Source of the DNA: Mitsuaria sp. GD03876
GTDB lineage: Bacteria; Pseudomonadota; Gammaproteobacteria; Burkholderiales; Burkholderiaceae_C
Length of the DNA stretch: 64,000 nt
Direction: 5' to 3'
NCBI RefSeq assembly: GCF_029840635.1
Contig: NZ_JAOCCU010000007.1
Location: 1 to 64,000, forward strand
The notes below the pieces were generated by a model. That model did no database searches and was not told where the DNA came from. It saw nothing but the letters and a program-made list of their open reading frames with translations. Positions within the stretch are counted from its first letter, which is position 1. The number at the start of each line of letters is the position of its first letter. The translations under genes were made by a program, and so were the position numbers. Positions 26,990-35,793 of this stretch are shown here, one piece after another.

Positions 26990-27691
26990 ATGGACCTCAA
27001 GAACACCGTCGCCTTCGTCACCGGCGCCAACCGCGGGCTGGGCAAGAGCTTCGTCAAGGCGCTGCAGGCCGCGGGCGTGAAGAAGATCTACGCCGCCGCG
27101 CGCGACCCGTCGACGATCGACCTGCCCGGCGTCGTGCCGGTGAAGCTGGACGTGAACCAGCCCGACCAGATCGACGCCGCGGTGCGCGCGGCGGGCGACG
27201 TCACGCTGCTGATCAACAACGCGGGCATCTCGCGCGGCACGCCGCTGCTGGGCGACAACGCCTTGTCCGCGCTGCGGGATGAATTCGAGACGAACGTCGT
27301 CGGTCCGCTGGCGCTGACGCGGGCGTTCGCGCCGGCGCTCAAGGAAAACGGCGGCGGCGCGGTGGTGAACGTGCTGTCGGTGCTGAGCTGGCTGAACCTG
27401 ACGGGCGCGGCGACCTATAGCGTGTCGAAGGCGGCGACCTGGTCGGTGACCAACGGCCTGCGGCAGGAGCTGAAGGGGCAGGGCACGTCGGTCGTCGCGC
27501 TGCACGTGGGCTTCATGGACACGGACATGACCGCGCGCCTGGACGCGCCGAAGGCCGATCCGCTGGACGTGGCCAGGCAGGTGCTGGACGCCGTGGCCAA
27601 CGGCCGCGACGAGGTCTATGCCGACGAGCTGACGCGCAGCGTGAAGGCGGGCCTGTCGGCCGAGGCGGGCAGCTACCGCGGCGGGGTCTGA
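26990..27691 (+). CDS. SDR-family oxidoreductase
   Basis: 233-residue classical short-chain dehydrogenase. NAD(P) motif TGANRGLG (11-18), NNAG (76-79), catalytic Ser about 130-133, Tyr143 and Lys147 (YSVSK). Asp/Arg choice after beta2 (AAARDPS) suggests NADP preference. Substrate unknown. Same direction as the thiolase, with its own leader, and ends at a strong bidirectional terminator. Confidence 0.92.
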   Translation: MDLKNTVAFVTGANRGLGKSFVKALQAAGVKKIYAAARDPSTIDLPGVVPVKLDVNQPDQIDAAVRAAGDVTLLINNAGISRGTPLLGDNALSALRDEFETNVVGPLALTRAFAPALKENGGGAVVNVLSVLSWLNLTGAATYSVSKAATWSVTNGLRQELKGQGTSVVALHVGFMDTDMTARLDAPKADPLDVARQVLDAVANGRDEVYADELTRSVKAGLSAEAGSYRGGV

Positions 27692-27702
27692 CCCGACAAG
27701 CG

Positions 27703-27742
27703 AAAAGGGCCCCGCGGCATGTCGCCGCGGGGCCCTTTTTCT
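27703..27742. terminator. Bidirectional terminator between SDR and dctM genes
   Basis: AAAAGGGCCCCGCGGC, loop ATGTC, then GCCGCGGGGCCCTTTTT: a stem of about 12 GC-rich pairs flanked by A- and T-runs. Works for both the plus-strand SDR gene and the minus-strand TRAP operon that converge here. Confidence 0.95.
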
Positions 27743-27750
27743 TCATGGGG

Positions 27751-29079
27751 TCATCCCACCAACCCGAGCGCCCTCGGCAACGCCAGCGACAGCGCCGGCC
27801 AGTAGGTGACGACGAGCAGGAAGCCCAGCATCGTCAGCAGCCACGGCCACACCGCGACGGTGAGCTCGGTGATCCCCATCTTGGTGATGCCCGATGCCAC
27901 GTAGAGGTTGAGCCCCACCGGCGGGTGGCACAGGCCGACTTCCATGTTCACCGCCATCAGGATGCCCAGGTGCACCGGATCGACGCCGAGCTTGGCCGCG
28001 ACCGGGAACAGGATGGGCGCCATGATCAGCACGATGGCCGCCGGGTCCATGAAGTTGCCCGCGCCCAGCAGGATCAGGTTGACCAGCAGCAGGAAGACGA
28101 ACAGCCCGAAGCCCTGCGCCGACATCCACGCCGCCATCGTCTGCGGGATCTGCTCCGAGGCCATCAGGAAGCTGAACAGCACCGCGTTGGTGATGATGTA
28201 CAGCAGCATCGAGCTCATCGCCGCGGCCTTCAGCAGCACCTTGGGCACGTCCTTCAGGCCCATGTCCTTGTAGACGAAGACCGAGATGATGAAGGCGTAC
28301 ACCGCCGCCACCGCCGCCGCCTCGGTCGGCGTGAACTTGCCGCTGTAGATGCCGCCGATGACGACGACGATCAGCATCAGGCCCCAGAAGCTGTCGCGGA
28401 AGGCCTTGAAGCGCTCGCCCCAGGTGGCCTTGACCATGCGCGGGTAGTCGTACTTCTTGGCGCGGTACCAGGTGGTCAGGCCCAGCAGCAGCGACAGGCA
28501 CACGCCAGGCACGACACCCGCCATGAACAGCTGGCCGACCGACGCGGTGCCGACGACCTCGCCGTTCGGGCCGGTGGCCGACATGCCGGCCGTCGCGATC
28601 GAGAACATCACCAGGTTGATCGACGGCGGGAACAGGATGCCCAACGCCCCGGACGTCGTGATCACCCCCGCCCCGAACTGCTTCGGGTAACCCTGCTTGG
28701 TCATCGCCGGCAGGATGATCGAGCCCACCGCCACCACCGTCGCGACCGACGAGCCGGAGATCGCCGCGAACATCGCGCAGGCCAGCACGCCCGCCAGGCC
28801 CAGGCCGCCGTACCAGTGGCCGATCATCGTCGTGGCGAAATGGATGATCCGCCGCGCCACGCCGCCATGGGTCAGGAAATTGCCGGCCAGGATGAAGAAC
28901 GGCACGGCCATGATCTCGAACTTCTCGATGCCGGTGAACAGCTTCAACGCGACCGATTCGATCGGCACGTTGGTCATCGTGAAGAGGTAGGTCAGGACCG
29001 TCAGGCCCAGCGAGATCGAGATCGGCATGCCGGTGAGCATCAGCACCACCAGCAGCGAGAAGATGATCAGCGTGTTCAT
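27751..29079 (-). CDS. dctM: TRAP transporter large permease (DctM)
   Basis: 442 residues, about 12 membrane segments. DctM landmarks include LTGMPISISLGL, FFILAGNFLTHGG, AAISGSSVATV, GILFPPSINLVM and MEVGLCHPPVGLNLYV. Couples sodium entry to import of the C4-dicarboxylate or related acid delivered by DctP. Start overlaps the dctQ stop (ATGA). Operon order dctP-dctQ-dctM. Confidence 0.96.
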   Translation of the reverse strand: MNTLIIFSLLVVLMLTGMPISISLGLTVLTYLFTMTNVPIESVALKLFTGIEKFEIMAVPFFILAGNFLTHGGVARRIIHFATTMIGHWYGGLGLAGVLACAMFAAISGSSVATVVAVGSIILPAMTKQGYPKQFGAGVITTSGALGILFPPSINLVMFSIATAGMSATGPNGEVVGTASVGQLFMAGVVPGVCLSLLLGLTTWYRAKKYDYPRMVKATWGERFKAFRDSFWGLMLIVVVIGGIYSGKFTPTEAAAVAAVYAFIISVFVYKDMGLKDVPKVLLKAAAMSSMLLYIITNAVLFSFLMASEQIPQTMAAWMSAQGFGLFVFLLLVNLILLGAGNFMDPAAIVLIMAPILFPVAAKLGVDPVHLGILMAVNMEVGLCHPPVGLNLYVASGITKMGITELTVAVWPWLLTMLGFLLVVTYWPALSLALPRALGLVG

Positions 29080-29732
29080 GCGCGATCTCCCTTCGAGGAC
29101 TTGAGCGCTTCCTCGGCGGTCTTGGCCGACGCGGCGGCCGCCACGTCGTCCTCGATGCCCTCGACATGGCCGTGGTCCGCGTGCGGCGCCTCGCCGGTGC
29201 GGATGAAATGCCAGCACACCTGCAGGAAGCGGAAGCACATCAGGTAGGACCCCAGCGGCACGCAGGAGTAGGCGATCCAGGTCGGGATCTCCAGGTCCGG
29301 CGAGGTCGGGCCCTCGAACAGGTCGGGGTTGTCGATGCCCAGCGCGTGCGTGAACGCGTAGTGCGCGCCGTTCTCCCAGACGAAGGTCGCGCCCAGCGTG
29401 CCGATGGTGGCGGTGAACACCGCGCCGGCCAGCAGGCTGAAGATCACCAGGTACTTCGCGTGACCGGGCTTGAGCTTGCGCACCAGCACGTCCACGCCGA
29501 CGTGGGTGCCGGCCCGCACGCCGTAGGCCGCGCCGAACTTGGCCATCCACACGAACATGTAGATGCACAGCTCCTGCGCCCAGCTGACGTCGATGCGGAT
29601 GATCGCGTCCTGCAGGTGCGGCACGCCGGCCAGGAAGCGGTGCAGCACCGCCATCGCGATGACCAGCGTCGCCGCGCCCATGAGGAAGGCGATGAGGCTT
29701 TCCTCCAATCGATCGAGCCATCTCAGCGACAT
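29076..29732 (-). CDS. dctQ: TRAP transporter small permease (DctQ)
   Basis: 218 residues with four membrane segments and the conserved SWAQELCIYMFVWMAKFGAAYGVR. The C-terminal cytoplasmic tail is longer than usual (about 45 residues, acidic then Ala/Lys-rich). Start at MSLRWLDRLEE is set by the GGAG just upstream; upstream starts would add a non-homologous leader. Overlaps dctM by 4 bp. Confidence 0.94.
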   Translation of the reverse strand: MSLRWLDRLEESLIAFLMGAATLVIAMAVLHRFLAGVPHLQDAIIRIDVSWAQELCIYMFVWMAKFGAAYGVRAGTHVGVDVLVRKLKPGHAKYLVIFSLLAGAVFTATIGTLGATFVWENGAHYAFTHALGIDNPDLFEGPTSPDLEIPTWIAYSCVPLGSYLMCFRFLQVCWHFIRTGEAPHADHGHVEGIEDDVAAAASAKTAEEALKSSKGDRA

Positions 29733-29856
29733 GGCGATCTCCTCGGGAGTGAGTCCGACGCAAGGTACGGACGAAAGAAATGCCGCGCCGCCGTGGGCCG
29801 GCGCGGCATGCAAGGTCGCCGGCGAGCGGCGACGTCTCAGGAAAGCGGGGAGCGGC

Positions 29857-30879
29857 TTACTTGGTCGGCGGGACGAAGCCGGCGGCCTTGTAGGCGGCCT
29901 CGACCGTGCCCTTGCCGACGCGGCCTTCCATCTCCTTGTGGACCGGCATCAGCGCCAGCTTCCACTCGTTGGTCTCGGCCGGCGTCAGCGTGTAGATCGT
30001 GGTCTTGCCGCTGGCCTTGATCTTCTCCAGCGCCTGCTGGTTCTCGGTCTGCGCGATCGCGTTGGCGTAGGTGGTGGCGTCCTTGACGCTGCTGTCCACC
30101 ACCGCCTTGAGGTCGGCGGGCAGGCCGTCGTAGAACTTCTTGTTGATGATCAGCGCGTAGGCCAGGTGGCCGTGGTTGCTCAGGGTCGTGTGCTTCTGCA
30201 CCTCGTAGGTCTTCTGCGTGTAGAAGTTGGACGGCACGCCCTCGGTGCCGTCGACCACGCCCGACTGCAGCGCCTGGTACAGCTCGGAGAAGGCCATCAC
30301 CTGCGGGATCGCGCCCAGCGCGCGCATCTGCGCGTCCAGCACCTTGGACGACTGGATGCGCATCTTCAGGCCCTTGAAGTCCGCCACGTGGTGCAGCGGC
30401 TTGTTGGCGCTCATGATGTGGAAGCCGTTGTCCCAGAAGGCAAGGCCCTTGATGCCCTTGGGCTCGAGCTTCTTGAACAGCTCCATGCCCAGCGTGTTGG
30501 TGGTGTTGCGGAACGACGCGTCGTCCTTGAACAGGAAGGGCAGGTCGAAGACCTCGAACTCCTTCACGCCCAGCGGCCCGAACTTGGCCAGCGACGGCGC
30601 CAGCATCTGCACCGAGCCGAGCTGCAGCGCCTCGAGCTCTTCCTTGTCCTTGTAGAGCTGGCTGTTGGGATAGACCTCGACCTTGAGCCGGCCCTTGCTG
30701 CGCTCTTCCGCCAGTTCCTTGAAGCGCTGCGCGCCCTTGCCCTTGGGCGTGTCGGGGGCGACGACGTGGCTGAGCTTGATCACGATCGGCGCCTGCGCGA
30801 AGGCGCTGGTCGTGGCGCCGAGGCCGGCGACGGCGAGGGCCGCGGCCAGCAGCACGCGGCGGGGGAAGGTGGCGGACAT
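29857..30879 (-). CDS. dctP: TRAP transporter solute-binding protein (DctP)
   Basis: 340 residues with signal peptide (MSATFPRRVLLAAALAVAGL, cleavage after AFA). DctP features: IKLSHVVAPDTPKG, the substrate-clamping Arg in LKMRIQSSKVLDAQ, and SELYQALQSGVVDGTEGVPSNFYTQK. Resembles C4-dicarboxylate (malate, succinate, fumarate) binders. The 124-bp gap to dctQ is normal for this operon. Divergent from dctS/dctR, with two candidate operators between. Confidence 0.95.
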   Translation of the reverse strand: MSATFPRRVLLAAALAVAGLGATTSAFAQAPIVIKLSHVVAPDTPKGKGAQRFKELAEERSKGRLKVEVYPNSQLYKDKEELEALQLGSVQMLAPSLAKFGPLGVKEFEVFDLPFLFKDDASFRNTTNTLGMELFKKLEPKGIKGLAFWDNGFHIMSANKPLHHVADFKGLKMRIQSSKVLDAQMRALGAIPQVMAFSELYQALQSGVVDGTEGVPSNFYTQKTYEVQKHTTLSNHGHLAYALIINKKFYDGLPADLKAVVDSSVKDATTYANAIAQTENQQALEKIKASGKTTIYTLTPAETNEWKLALMPVHKEMEGRVGKGTVEAAYKAAGFVPPTK

Positions 30880-30943
30880 GGGGTCTCCTGGTGTTCTCGG
30901 GATGCCGGTCCGCTCGCGAGGGGCGCGGGTGGCCGGAATGGAG

Positions 30944-30991
30944 CGGATTGTGGAAATCCGGTCCTGGCGCGACCAGTTGTGGACTTCCACA
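30944..30991. promoter_or_regulatory. Two operator-like dyads between dctP and dctS
   Basis: Dyad one: CGGATT-GTGGA-AATCCG (30944-30960). Dyad two: TGTGGA-CT-TCCACA (30978-30991). Both contain TTGTGGAnnTCC in the same orientation (30948 and 30977), 29 bp apart, about three helical turns. Likely binding sites of the adjacent FixJ-type regulator for dctPQM control. The assignment is inferred from position. Confidence 0.6.
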
Positions 30992-31053
30992 TTGGGGGAA
31001 CACGCAGCGCACGGGGCCCGGCGGGCCGTGCGACCAGCGCCTAGACTGCCGCC

Positions 31054-32973
31054 ATGGCCGTGCCCCGACGTCTCCTCCACCTGGTCAAGCGCGCGAGCTG
31101 GGCCTTGCCGCTGCTGCTGGCGCTGGCCTTCGCCGCGTCGGTCGGCGCGTGGCTGCGCCTGAGCGACATGCGCGACCTCGAGGAGGAACGGCTGACGCTG
31201 ATCGCCGACGCGCTGTCGCTGGAGGCGCGGATCTCGGACTGGCTCAACGCGGAGCACGCGGCGGTGGACCGGCTCGCGCAGCAGCTGCCGGGCGACGTCG
31301 ACGACAACGCGCTGCTGCGGCACCGCACCGTGGTCGACGGGCTGCGGCGGCTGTGGGTCAGCGTGACGGTGCTGGACGCCAACAACCGCGTCATCGCGCA
31401 TGTGCCGCAGCAGGTGCCGCAGACGGTCGCGCCGCAGCGCGAGCGCAGCGGCGTCAGCCTGGACGAGGGCGGATTGACCGCGCACTGGAGCGCGCCGCGG
31501 CCGCAGGGCGGGCGGCTGGTGGTGCGCTTCGCGCCGAGCGCGCTGCTGCGCCAGACGCTGCCGTGGTGGCTCTCCCAGAAGTACGACGTGCGCCTGGTCG
31601 ACGGCCTGGGCCAGCGGCTGGCGCAGACCGGCGACGCGCTCGCGTTGCCGGACACGCAGAGCTACCGCGTCAGCGTCGATCCGGCGATGCGCGAGACCTG
31701 GCTGGAACTCAACACCCGGGTGCCGCACCGGCCGTGGTGGTACACGCTGGCGGCGGCGTTGATGGGCGTGTTCATCCTGCTGTCGGCGCTGGCCAGCGCG
31801 ATGCTGCGGCGGCAGATGCGCGAGGTGCGCCGCGCCGAGGGCGAGGCCCGCACCGAGGCCGCCTGGCGGCGCGCGGTCGAGGACTCGCTGACGGTGGGCC
31901 TGCGCGGGCGCGACCTGGACGGCCGGCTGACGCATGTGAACCGCGCGTTCTGCGACCTGGTGGGCTACGGCGCGGACGAGCTGCTGGGGCGCCTGCCGCC
32001 GATGCCGTACTGGCTGCCCGACGAGATGGAGGACAGCCTGCGCCGGCACCGCCGCAACATGGCCGGCGGCGCGCCGCGCGAGGGCTACGAGGCGCGCTGG
32101 ATGCACCGCGACGGCAGCGTGCTGGACGTGATGATCTTCGAGGCGCCGCTGGTGGACGCCAACGGCCTGCAGATCGGGTGGATGGGCTCGATCGTCGACA
32201 TCAGCGCGCGCAAGCTGGCCGAGGACCGCGAGCGCCGCCGCACCGAGGCGCTGGCGCACCAGGCGCGGCTGAGCACGCTGGGCGAGGTGGCCTCGGCGCT
32301 GGCGCACCAGCTCAACCAGCCGCTGGCGGCGATCGCCGGCTACAACGCGGGCGCGCTGCGATCGCTGGAACGGGCCGGGCATCCGGACGACGACATCGTC
32401 ATGGAGGCGCTGCGCCGGCTGGGCGAGCAGGCGCAGGAGGCCGGGCGCATCGTGCAGCGCATCCGGGCCTTCCTGACGCGGCGCGCGCCGCAGCCCGAGC
32501 GCTGCGCGGTGCCGGAACTGGTGGCACGGGTGCTGGCGCTGCTCAAGCGCGACCTGAAGGGCGTGCGCGTCGACATCGCGTTGCCGCCCGAGCTGCCCGA
32601 GGTGCAGGCCGACGCGGTGCTGATCGAGCAGGTGCTGATCAACCTGGTCCGCAACGCGCTGGACGAGTTGCACGGCCGGCCGGCGCCGGCGGTGCGGATC
32701 GGGGCGCAGCGCGTCGGCGAGCGTTTCGTGCGGGTGGACGTGGACGACAACGGGCCGGGGCTGCAGGGACGCGGCATCGACCAGCTGACGACGGCGTTCT
32801 ATTCGACCAAGGCCGAGGGCATGGGCATGGGGCTGGCGATCTGCCGATCGGTGATCGAGGCGCACCACGGCGGCATGGAGGCCGGCGCGGGCGCGCTGGG
32901 CGGCGCGAGGATCAGCTTCACGCTGCCGCTGTGCGCGGCGCCGATCGATTCCAACAAGGAGGGCGCGCGATGA
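31054..32973 (+). CDS. dctS: C4-dicarboxylate-sensing histidine kinase (DctS-like)
   Basis: 639 residues. Two membrane segments (about 13-32 and 227-249) enclose a periplasmic sensor domain; a PAS domain (about 270-385) precedes the kinase core. His418 in ALAHQLNQPLAAIAGY is the phosphorylated residue, with NALDEL, DNGPG and GMGMGLAIC in the ATPase domain. The HQLNQPL box and PAS are typical of DctS/FixL-like kinases paired with LuxR-type regulators. Divergent from the TRAP operon it should control; overlaps dctR by 4 bp. Confidence 0.92.
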   Translation: MAVPRRLLHLVKRASWALPLLLALAFAASVGAWLRLSDMRDLEEERLTLIADALSLEARISDWLNAEHAAVDRLAQQLPGDVDDNALLRHRTVVDGLRRLWVSVTVLDANNRVIAHVPQQVPQTVAPQRERSGVSLDEGGLTAHWSAPRPQGGRLVVRFAPSALLRQTLPWWLSQKYDVRLVDGLGQRLAQTGDALALPDTQSYRVSVDPAMRETWLELNTRVPHRPWWYTLAAALMGVFILLSALASAMLRRQMREVRRAEGEARTEAAWRRAVEDSLTVGLRGRDLDGRLTHVNRAFCDLVGYGADELLGRLPPMPYWLPDEMEDSLRRHRRNMAGGAPREGYEARWMHRDGSVLDVMIFEAPLVDANGLQIGWMGSIVDISARKLAEDRERRRTEALAHQARLSTLGEVASALAHQLNQPLAAIAGYNAGALRSLERAGHPDDDIVMEALRRLGEQAQEAGRIVQRIRAFLTRRAPQPERCAVPELVARVLALLKRDLKGVRVDIALPPELPEVQADAVLIEQVLINLVRNALDELHGRPAPAVRIGAQRVGERFVRVDVDDNGPGLQGRGIDQLTTAFYSTKAEGMGMGLAICRSVIEAHHGGMEAGAGALGGARISFTLPLCAAPIDSNKEGAR

Positions 32974-33608
32974 GCGACCCACAGGCGACGGTCCACTTGG
33001 TGGACGACGAGGCGGCGGTGCGGGACGCGCTGGCCTTCCTGATGCGCTCGCACGGCTTGCGGGTCGAGCCGCACGCGAGCGGGCCGGCGTTGTTCGAGGC
33101 GCTGGACCGCGCGATCGAGCCGCACGGCTGCATCGTGCTGGATGTGCGGATGGAGCCGCTGTCGGGGTTGCAGGTGCACGACGAGCTGATCGCGCGCGGC
33201 GTGCCGCTGCCGGTGATCTTCCTGAGCGGGCATGGCGACATCCCGATGGCGGTGGACGCGATGCAGAAGGGCGCGATCGACTTCGTGGAGAAGCCGTTCA
33301 ACGACCAGGCGCTGGTGAACAAGGTGCAGCGCGCGATCGCGCTGGACATCCACCGCTGGCGCGAGTCCCGCGCGCACGCGGACGTGGCCGGCAAGCTGGC
33401 GAGCCTGACCGACCGGGAGCGCGAGGTGGCGGTGCTGGTGGCGGCGGGCAAGCTCAACAAGCAGGTCGCCGACGAACTGGGCATCGCGATCCGCACGGTG
33501 GAGGTCCACCGCGCGCGGGCGTTCACCAAGCTCGGCCTGCGCTCCGCGGCGGAGCTGGCGACCTTGCTGGAGCGGTTCGAGTTGAAGCGGGAGATGGGGG
33601 CTCAGTGA
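32970..33608 (+). CDS. dctR: FixJ/DctR-type response regulator
   Basis: 212 residues: receiver domain with Asp58 (IVLDVRMEP), switch Ser/Thr region and Lys in FVEKPF, and a LuxR-type HTH at the C-terminus (LTDREREVAVLVAAG, then GIAIRTVEVHRARAFTKL). Partner of the kinase encoded just upstream (ATGA overlap). Matches DctR of Rhodobacter, where DctSR activates dctPQM. Ends 7 bp inside the convergent antitoxin gene. Confidence 0.94.
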   Translation: MSDPQATVHLVDDEAAVRDALAFLMRSHGLRVEPHASGPALFEALDRAIEPHGCIVLDVRMEPLSGLQVHDELIARGVPLPVIFLSGHGDIPMAVDAMQKGAIDFVEKPFNDQALVNKVQRAIALDIHRWRESRAHADVAGKLASLTDREREVAVLVAAGKLNKQVADELGIAIRTVEVHRARAFTKLGLRSAAELATLLERFELKREMGAQ

Positions 33609-33901
33609 GCCGTCGCGGGGCGCGTCGTGAGTTCGACGCCCACCGCGCTGAGCACCGCCAGCAGCGTCTTCAGCGTTGGATTGCCGCTGGCACTGCAAGA
33701 GCGATAGAGGTGTTCGCGCGACAGGCCGGTCTGCGCGGCAACGGTCTTCATGCCCTTTGCACGCGCGACCACGCCCAGGGCATGGGCGACATAGGCCGCG
33801 TCGTTCGTCTTCAACGCTTCGTCCAGGTAGATCGCAATCTCTTCTTCTGACGAGAGCATCTCGGCGGGGTCGAAGGGAGAGAACTTTTCAGCCATCTTCA
33901 T
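33602..33901 (-). CDS. Xre/HigA-like antitoxin of type II TA pair
   Basis: 99 residues from MKMAEKFSPFDPAEM (MAEKF at 33895 is an alternative). The N-terminal acidic region (SSEEEIAIYLDEALKTND) is followed by a Cro/Xre HTH (about 48-95; GMKTVAAQTGLSREHLYRSCSASGNPTLKTLLAVLSAVG). This is the addiction-module antidote family paired with RelE/HigB-like toxins. Overlaps the toxin stop codon. Unusual order: toxin first, antitoxin second. Confidence 0.92.
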   Translation of the reverse strand: MKMAEKFSPFDPAEMLSSEEEIAIYLDEALKTNDAAYVAHALGVVARAKGMKTVAAQTGLSREHLYRSCSASGNPTLKTLLAVLSAVGVELTTRPATAH

Positions 33902-34163
33902 AGCTCCACTGTTGCGCCAAACGCGCTGCGGTCCTGATATCCGCAGACTGCGTGCTTTTGTCCCCCGCACAGAGCAGGACAACCAGGGTGTCGCCGTGCT
34001 GCTTGAAATAGACGCGGTAGCCCGGACCGTAGTGGATCCGCAGCTCGCTGATTCCTTCGCCGACGCTCTTCGCATCGCCCAGATGGCCGAAAGCCATGCG
34101 GTCAATGCGGGAGGTGATCAGTGCACGCGCTCGCCCATCACGCAGGCGTGACCACCAATGCAT
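33888..34163 (-). CDS. RelE/ParE-family toxin (phage Gp49-like HigB)
   Basis: 91 residues. Start MHWWSRLRDGRARAL at 34163; a GTG at 34193 would add ten residues, but the candidate -10 box lies only 14 bp from it. RelE-fold marks: RARALITSRIDRMAFGHLGDAKSVGEGISELRIHYGPGYRVYF and the C-terminal LLCAGDKSTQSADI. Presumed ribosome-dependent mRNA interferase neutralised by the overlapping antitoxin. Confidence 0.9.
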   Translation of the reverse strand: MHWWSRLRDGRARALITSRIDRMAFGHLGDAKSVGEGISELRIHYGPGYRVYFKQHGDTLVVLLCAGDKSTQSADIRTAARLAQQWSYEDG

Positions 34164-34200
34164 GAAGGATGAGGAGCGGGCAATGCGAAGCACCCCGAGA

Positions 34201-34220
34201 CAGTAGTTTATACGCTACTG
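34201..34220 (-). promoter_or_regulatory. TA operator palindrome with embedded -10 box
   Basis: CAGTAG-TTTATACG-CTACTG: perfect 6-bp arms. On the minus strand the spacer holds TATAAA (34207-34212), a likely -10 element for the toxin-antitoxin operon. The overlap suggests autorepression by the antitoxin or the complex. Confidence 0.7.
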
Positions 34221-34273
34221 TTTCGGGAATGATGCATTGATGCCGGGATGGTCGCTTCCGACCAAGTTGAAGG

Positions 34274-35503
34274 TCAGTCGGCCGACTTGATTACCAGTGA
34301 CACGTTGCTCCCGCCGAACGCGAAGGAGTTGCTGACCATCGCCTTGGACGGGTCGAACGGCCGCGGTTCGCGGATCACGTCGGCGATCTCCTCGAGCGCG
34401 CTGGCGCGCACATGGGCGCTGGGCGGCAGCTCGCCGCGGCGCAACGCCTGCACGCAGGCGACCAGCTCCAGCGCGCCGCCCGCGCCGATCAGGTGGCCGT
34501 GCAGCGCCTTGGTCGCGCTCACCGGCACGCCGCGCGGGCCGAACACCCGCGCCAGCGATTCGGCCTCGACCGCGTCGCCGACATCGGTCGCCGTGCCGTG
34601 CGCGTTCACGTAGCCGACCTCCGCCGGCTCGATCCCCGCGTCCTTCAGCGCCGCCCGCAGCGCGCGCTCCTGCCCGTCGGCGTCGGGCCGCGACAGGTGC
34701 ACCGCGTCGACGCTATGCCCGTAGCCGGCCAGCACGGCAAGCGCCGTGGCGCCGCGTGCGCGGGCGTGGGATGCCGTCTCGAGCACCAGCGCCGCGGCGC
34801 CTTCGCCCAGCACCAGGCCCTTGCGGGCATCGTCGAACGGCCGGCAGCTGCGCGAGGGATCCTCCGGATCCGCCGGCGCCATCACGCCCATCGCCATCCA
34901 GGCGCCCACCGACCCCGGGTTCAGCATCGCCTCCGAGCCGCCCACCAGCGCCATGTCCGCCCGGCCGTGGCGCAGCAGCATCAGCGCCTCGCCGATCGCC
35001 TGCGCCGACGAGGCGCAGGCATTGGAGATCGTCAGCATCGCCGCCTTCAACCCGTACTTCATCGCCAGGTGCGACGCGGCCGAGTTGCTCATCACCCGCA
35101 CCACCGAGTACGGATGGATGCGCGGCGGCGTCTTGGTCAGGTGCTCGGTGTAGGACTGCTGCAGCGCGTTGGACCCGCCCAGCCCGGTGCCCCAGGCGAT
35201 GGCCGAGCGCTCCGGCGCCACGGACGTCGCCGGCAGGCCGGATTGCGTCCAGGCCTCGCGCGCCGCCTGCAGCGCCATCAGGCTGTGCCGGTCGTGCAGG
35301 TTGCGCTGCGCCGGCGGCATGTCCTGGCCCAGCGGCTCGGTCACCGCCGCCGCCGCGAACGGCGGCACGCCGCGCGTCGGTTCGCCCGGCTGCAGCGCGA
35401 TCCCCGAGCGCCCCTGCGCCAGCGCGTCCGCGAGCGAGCCCGCGTCCGGGCCGAGCGCGCTGCACGCGCCGATGCCGGTGATCCATACCGCTTCCACGCT
35501 CAT
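34274..35503 (-). CDS. Beta-ketoacyl-[acyl-carrier-protein] synthase (FabF/KAS II-like)
   Basis: 409 residues. Condensing-enzyme triad Cys163 (NACASSAQ), His302 (NAHGTATD) and His337 (KALHGHLIGAGG), with Lys332 and GGSNVSL near the end. Condenses malonyl-ACP with acyl-ACP. It ends a three-gene run with a dedicated ACP and an alpha/beta hydrolase, away from the fatty acid synthesis cluster, so it probably makes a specialised acyl chain rather than housekeeping fatty acid. The start at 35503 is 14 bp after the acp stop. Confidence 0.93.
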   Translation of the reverse strand: MSVEAVWITGIGACSALGPDAGSLADALAQGRSGIALQPGEPTRGVPPFAAAAVTEPLGQDMPPAQRNLHDRHSLMALQAAREAWTQSGLPATSVAPERSAIAWGTGLGGSNALQQSYTEHLTKTPPRIHPYSVVRVMSNSAASHLAMKYGLKAAMLTISNACASSAQAIGEALMLLRHGRADMALVGGSEAMLNPGSVGAWMAMGVMAPADPEDPSRSCRPFDDARKGLVLGEGAAALVLETASHARARGATALAVLAGYGHSVDAVHLSRPDADGQERALRAALKDAGIEPAEVGYVNAHGTATDVGDAVEAESLARVFGPRGVPVSATKALHGHLIGAGGALELVACVQALRRGELPPSAHVRASALEEIADVIREPRPFDPSKAMVSNSFAFGGSNVSLVIKSAD

Positions 35504-35517
35504 GCGCGCGGCGCCCG

Positions 35518-35793
35518 TCAGGCGGCCACCGGCGCGGCCGTGCCGCCTCCGGCGCCCTTGGCGGCCAGCTGCTCGTCCACGATCGCGGCCAGGCCGGCGA
35601 TCGTCGGCTGCTTCATCGCCGTCTCGTGGTCGATCTCGATCAGGAACTTGTCCTCCACCGCGAACATGAAGTCGACCAGCATCAGCGAATCGAGGCCCAG
35701 TTCGGCGAACGTGACGTCGTTCTTCAGTTCGTCGTCCTTCATGCCCAGGTCGTGGCAGGCCAGACGGCGCAGTTCTTCAAGCGTGTTGCTCAT
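35518..35793 (-). CDS. Acyl carrier protein, dedicated to the adjacent ketosynthase
   Basis: 91 residues. The 4'-phosphopantetheine attachment Ser36 is in ELGLDSLMLVDF. Start at MSNTLEELRR; upstream start 35826 adds a non-homologous leader inside the hydrolase gene. The C-terminus has a Gly/Ala tail. Overlaps the hydrolase gene by 17 bp. Confidence 0.92.
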   Translation of the reverse strand: MSNTLEELRRLACHDLGMKDDELKNDVTFAELGLDSLMLVDFMFAVEDKFLIEIDHETAMKQPTIAGLAAIVDEQLAAKGAGGGTAAPVAA

